From positions 1 to 64,000 of the forward strand of contig JAQWTI010000053.1 in assembly GCA_029242745.1 (NCBI GenBank): a stretch of 64,000 nt of DNA. Reading direction: 5' to 3'. Under the pieces are notes generated by a model. That model was not told the origin of the DNA. It was given only the letters and a program-made list of their open reading frames with translations, and searched no databases. Source of the DNA: Acidimicrobiales bacterium. Lineage in GTDB: Bacteria; Actinomycetota; Acidimicrobiia; Acidimicrobiales; MedAcidi-G1. Shown one piece after another: positions 58,922 to 64,000 of the stretch; position 1 is the stretch's first letter, and each line of letters begins with the position of its first letter. Both the position numbers and the translations under genes were made by a program.

Positions 58922-59980
58922 ATGACCAGCACTTTGGGGTCACCGGTGATGGTGGCCATGTCTGGTGGTGTCGATTCCTCGGTAGCCGCTGCTCTGCTAC
59001 GGGACGCTGGACACGAGGTCGTGGGAGTTACTCTGCGCCTCTGGGGTGGTGAGTCTGATTCTGGGTGCTGTGCGGTTTCGGACGTAGACGATGCTCGTCG
59101 TGTGGCAGATGCTCTCGGTATCGAACATCACGTGTTCAATTTGGGCGACGACTTCGAGCGCGATGTGGTGGCGCCCTATGTCGCTGACCATGTAGTGGGC
59201 CGCACTCCCAATCCATGCGTGGAGTGCAACCGGCACCTCAAGTTTCACCGACTGAGGAACCGTGCTGCCGCCCTAGGTTACGAACGTATCGCTACCGGCC
59301 ACCACGCTCGGATCGTGGAGCAACCTGACGGAACCCGACGGATAGCGCGTGCAGTGGATCGGGCCAAGGACCAGTCCTACGTCTTGCATATGCTTGACCA
59401 GGAGCAGATGGCCGGCCTGTTGTTGCCCATTGGAGACATGACGAAGGACGAGGTACGTCGACATGCAACAGCTATTGGGCTGCGGACTGCTAATAAGCCT
59501 GATAGCCAGGACGTGTGCTTCATTACCCGAGCCCGTGGGCGTGAAGACTTTTTAGGCCAACGCATGGCCCTGACCCCGGGTCGGGTCGTGGACGTCTCGG
59601 GGACTGAAGTTGGCACAGTCGATGCGGTGGAACTCGTGACTATCGGTCAGCGCAGGGGCCTTGCCCTCGGTGGTGGAGCAGCACCCCGCTATGCAGTGGA
59701 TGTCGATATGTCAACGGCCACCGTCACCGTGGGTTCGGCCGGTGACCTGCTAACCAATGAGACTTTGGTAGATGGCTGCACCTGGACCAATACTTCCTTT
59801 CCGCCGATTGACCTATCAGTACAGACCAGCGCCCATGGAATAGCCGAACCTGCGAATTTGATTGGGGCGGGGAACAAGGTCATCGTTGAGTGGGCACAAC
59901 CCCACCGACGGGTGGCTCCGGGCCAAAGCGTGGTTTTCTACGCGGGTGATGAGGTGGTCGGAGGAGCAACAGCCTGCTGA
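58922..59980 (+). CDS. mnmA: tRNA-specific 2-thiouridylase MnmA
   Basis: A 352-residue PP-loop enzyme that thiolates U34 of tRNA for Lys, Glu and Gln. The PP-loop SGGVDSS is near residues 14-20, the ATP-dependent C99 in NPCVEC and C199 in SQDVCF are the catalytic pair, and the C-terminal beta-barrel is present. Translated 5 bp after the cysteine desulfurase; both form a small sulfur-relay operon. Confidence 0.95.
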   Translation: MTSTLGSPVMVAMSGGVDSSVAAALLRDAGHEVVGVTLRLWGGESDSGCCAVSDVDDARRVADALGIEHHVFNLGDDFERDVVAPYVADHVVGRTPNPCVECNRHLKFHRLRNRAAALGYERIATGHHARIVEQPDGTRRIARAVDRAKDQSYVLHMLDQEQMAGLLLPIGDMTKDEVRRHATAIGLRTANKPDSQDVCFITRARGREDFLGQRMALTPGRVVDVSGTEVGTVDAVELVTIGQRRGLALGGGAAPRYAVDVDMSTATVTVGSAGDLLTNETLVDGCTWTNTSFPPIDLSVQTSAHGIAEPANLIGAGNKVIVEWAQPHRRVAPGQSVVFYAGDEVVGGATAC

Positions 59981-59989
59981 GGTCTGGTG

Positions 59990-60910
59990 CTAGTTCACTG
60001 GGAGGCGACGGCGGGCGGCTTCGGCAAGTACCACGTGGGGTCGGGCTGGTGCACACAGAAAGGCGTCGATGGACTGGACCTCAGCTCCCAAGCGAGACCC
60101 AACGGAGAGCACTTTGTGGGACTTTCTGCATCGCACCTCAAGCGCTAGGCCTCTAGCTCGTTGCGTGAAGTCATCGGCCTTTGTGTCAGCCGGGGCTGCA
60201 CCCAATTGCGCTAGCCCAGAGCGTTGCAAAAGTGTGGGTTCGGCTAGGGAAAGGTGGTCGTGCAGGACAAATCCGGCGGGGACGAGGACAATCCACCGAA
60301 GGGCAAGTTGGTGCAGCGATCTAACGGCGAGAACGGCCATCGGCCAACCTGCGGCGGTGACCACTGCTCCCGAGAACCACTGGGTCTCCAATAAAAGGAG
60401 GGGTCCGGTAATGATGCCGGCAATGGCCGCAACAGTGGTTATCGGTCCAAGGATGAGGGCGACTGGTCCGGGTGCCCGCAGTAAGAAACGCCGTTCGTCG
60501 CCATATGAGGCGCCGTCCACGAACCGGTCTGCCAATGGCGCTGCGAGTGTTGCCAGAACGACCGTGGTTCCTGCCAAGAGTCCTAAGCCAGCGTGTAACG
60601 CATCTTGGGTTTTTGCAACACTCCACAAAGCAAGGCCAGCGGTGGCCGGACCGCTGAGGCGTATGACGGTCAAGGTGGATGGGAGCGGAACGAGCGTAGC
60701 TGTAAGTGTGGCTGCCCAGAGAGCCCACAGCAGCGTAGAGACTGTCGACCGGGTGCCGGCCTCTAAGCCGTGGAAGGCATCGGCGACCGCTGGTCCAAGA
60801 GTGACAGGAAGGAGCAGCCAGATAATCCTTAGGCCAACTAGATCGACCTTTTCGGCACGTCTTCCCGGATGGCCCGACGAGGAAAACAGGGCAAGGGGGC
60901 GTTGGACCAT
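59990..60910 (-). CDS. Hypothetical actinobacterial membrane protein
   Basis: A 306-residue protein with about six TM segments in its first 200 residues and a soluble, Ala/Arg-rich C-terminal part of about 100 residues (VLAEAARRRLPVN at the end). No conserved catalytic motif is visible. It is convergent with mnmA and divergent from ligA, leaving 9 and 57 bp. Function unknown. Confidence 0.7.
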   Translation of the reverse strand: MVQRPLALFSSSGHPGRRAEKVDLVGLRIIWLLLPVTLGPAVADAFHGLEAGTRSTVSTLLWALWAATLTATLVPLPSTLTVIRLSGPATAGLALWSVAKTQDALHAGLGLLAGTTVVLATLAAPLADRFVDGASYGDERRFLLRAPGPVALILGPITTVAAIAGIITGPLLLLETQWFSGAVVTAAGWPMAVLAVRSLHQLALRWIVLVPAGFVLHDHLSLAEPTLLQRSGLAQLGAAPADTKADDFTQRARGLALEVRCRKSHKVLSVGSRLGAEVQSIDAFLCAPARPHVVLAEAARRRLPVN

Positions 60911-60958
60911 CGCTACACGTTAGAGCGCGCCCCAGAGGCTGTGACGGGCTCTCGGTAG

Positions 60959-63043
<2,085 letters not shown>

Positions 63044-63056
63044 ACTACCTACTGGG

Positions 63057-63470
63057 CTAGCCGTCGACTCGGAAGCACCAGTCGATGGTGGCGGTGCGTT
63101 CAGGGTTTTGCACTGGCCAGTAGCGGACCGTGGCACACACTTCTTGAGAGGGCAGACGTTCGAGGGCAAGGCCGGCATCCGGCCGGAAGATCACTGAGTT
63201 CAGCGCTTGCTGGACACGCTGCTGGTCTATCGGGATAACTGTTCCACCAATATGGAGAATCTCGCCAGACCATCCTGGACTAAGGACGGCTCCTACGTTG
63301 GCTTGTGGAAGCACGGTGTTGCCGCGTGGGGGTAGCAACTCAGATACTGCTGGGTTCGTGGAGACCGAAACATCGCCCAGGTTCTCGCTGGGTAGAAGTG
63401 CGGCTAGCAAAAGTACACCTAGACCGAGGCCCAAGAGCACGCTAATGATGAGGGCGGGACGTCGAGTCAC
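63057..63470 (-). CDS. Membrane-anchored hypothetical protein
   Basis: A 137-residue protein. The N-terminal part (TRRPALIISVLLGLGLGVLL) is a signal anchor; the remaining 110 residues are predicted outside, with two Cys about 21 residues apart (SQEVCATV and TIDWCFRV) that could form a disulfide. GTG start at 63470. Divergent from the kinase gene by 43 bp, so the two may share a regulatory region. Function unknown. Confidence 0.6.
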   Translation of the reverse strand: MTRRPALIISVLLGLGLGVLLLAALLPSENLGDVSVSTNPAVSELLPPRGNTVLPQANVGAVLSPGWSGEILHIGGTVIPIDQQRVQQALNSVIFRPDAGLALERLPSQEVCATVRYWPVQNPERTATIDWCFRVDG

Positions 63471-63513
63471 CAGTGCAGGCTATCCACTGGGTCAGGACGG
63501 GTAGCCTCGTGGG

Positions 63514-64000
63514 GTGACCGACGGATTCTCCGACCGGACCTCTGCTGGCCCAGAAGGTCATATGCCCGTGCCAGGAAGGATGCTGGGTGGCCGATATCGC
63601 CTTAATGGCGTGATCGGCACTGGCGGCTCGGGCACTGTGTACCTGGCAGATGACCTTTCATTAGGCCGGCAGGTAGCCGTCAAGGTGCTGCATTCATCGC
63701 TTGTCGGCGACGAAGCATTCGTTGAACGTTTCCGGACTGAGGCCAGACTCGTGGCTTCGATGGCCGATCCGCATGTGGTGGCTATCTACGACTGGGGGGT
63801 TGATGGGCAGGCCTTCCTGGTCACCGAGTATCTAGGCGGGGGCAGCCTTCGCAGCATCCTTTCATCAGGCCGCACATTGGCTCCGTCACAGATGCTGATG
63901 GTGGCTCTCGAGGCTTGTCGGGCGCTTGATCACGCTCATCGCCAAGGCATTGTCCACCGGGATGTGAAGCCTGCCAATTTGCTCTTTGGGCAAGATGCCC
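63514..64000 (+). CDS. Serine/threonine protein kinase (partial, runs off the window)
   Basis: The first 162 residues of a Hanks-type (PknB-like) kinase. The Gly loop GTGGSGTVYLA (35-45), VK57 in VAVKVL, E76 of the C helix and the catalytic loop HRDVKPAN (148-155) with D150 are intact. GTG start at 63514. The activation loop, TM and any extracellular sensor domain are not in the window, so subfamily cannot be given. Confidence 0.9.
   Translation, partial: MTDGFSDRTSAGPEGHMPVPGRMLGGRYRLNGVIGTGGSGTVYLADDLSLGRQVAVKVLHSSLVGDEAFVERFRTEARLVASMADPHVVAIYDWGVDGQAFLVTEYLGGGSLRSILSSGRTLAPSQMLMVALEACRALDHAHRQGIVHRDVKPANLLFGQDA

Overview
The window looks like chromosomal core DNA of an actinobacterium, most plausibly a marine or aquatic member of the Acidimicrobiia. 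This placement is inferred from gene content, not from any rRNA or database match. The supports are: two LLM-class (probably F420-dependent) oxidoreductases, an Rv2466c-like mycothiol-linked thioredoxin-fold protein, a B-box rhomboid, frequent GTG starts with tight ATGA/GTGA overlaps, moderately high G+C, and a wecA - atp operon - murA order resembling Mycobacterium. No rRNA, tRNA, CRISPR array, IS element or prophage gene was found.

Layout. 71-5472 (minus) is a five-gene unit: DHA2-type exporter, LLM oxidoreductase, epoxide hydrolase, alpha/beta hydrolase and a genuine formylglycine-generating enzyme. 5627-12262 (plus) carries the methylmalonyl-CoA mutase pair with its MeaB chaperone, then a Tat-exported PhoX-like protein. 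12278-15786 (minus) is a class I ribonucleotide reductase (nrdAB) behind a 329-bp leader with a promoter, an operator-like palindrome and a hairpin. After a 2-oxoglutarate oxygenase, 17100-31682 (minus) is one long directon: eukaryote-like IleRS, acyl-CoA ligase, PhyH dioxygenase, a tandem-repeat protein, LLM oxidoreductase, CitE-like lyase and the AddAB helicase-nuclease. 31799-37145 holds an acyl-CoA synthetase, inositol-phosphate synthase (ino1) facing a LysR regulator across a 69-bp gap with an exact T-N11-A box, and glyA.

37203-46198 (plus) is wecA followed by the full F-type ATP synthase operon (two AtpI/AtpZ-type assembly proteins, then B-E-F-H-A-G-D-C). Subunit b has a signal peptide and a His-rich two-Cys extracytoplasmic segment, and alpha has an acidic C-terminal extension. 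46263-56908 mixes glpX, a zinc-ribbon protein, a fatty acid desaturase, an MFS transporter with a soluble N-terminal domain, murA with Asp in place of the fosfomycin-target Cys, a NifU-type scaffold, an enoyl-CoA hydratase, a DMSP-lyase-like cupin lacking the expected catalytic Tyr, a rhomboid protease and the Rv2466c-like protein. 56918-64000 contains a methyltransferase, cysteine desulfurase plus mnmA (tRNA 2-thiolation), a membrane protein, ligA, a small anchored protein and the start of a Ser/Thr kinase that runs off the right edge.

Together the genes describe an aerobic heterotroph with branched-chain/odd-chain acyl-CoA metabolism through propionate, respiratory ATP synthesis, inositol (mycothiol/phosphatidylinositol) synthesis, and probable use of marine organic compounds. 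The items most worth follow-up are the DMSP-lyase-like cupin with a Tyr-to-Phe change, the unusual ATP synthase b subunit, the LysR/ino1 control region, and the nrdA operator-promoter.
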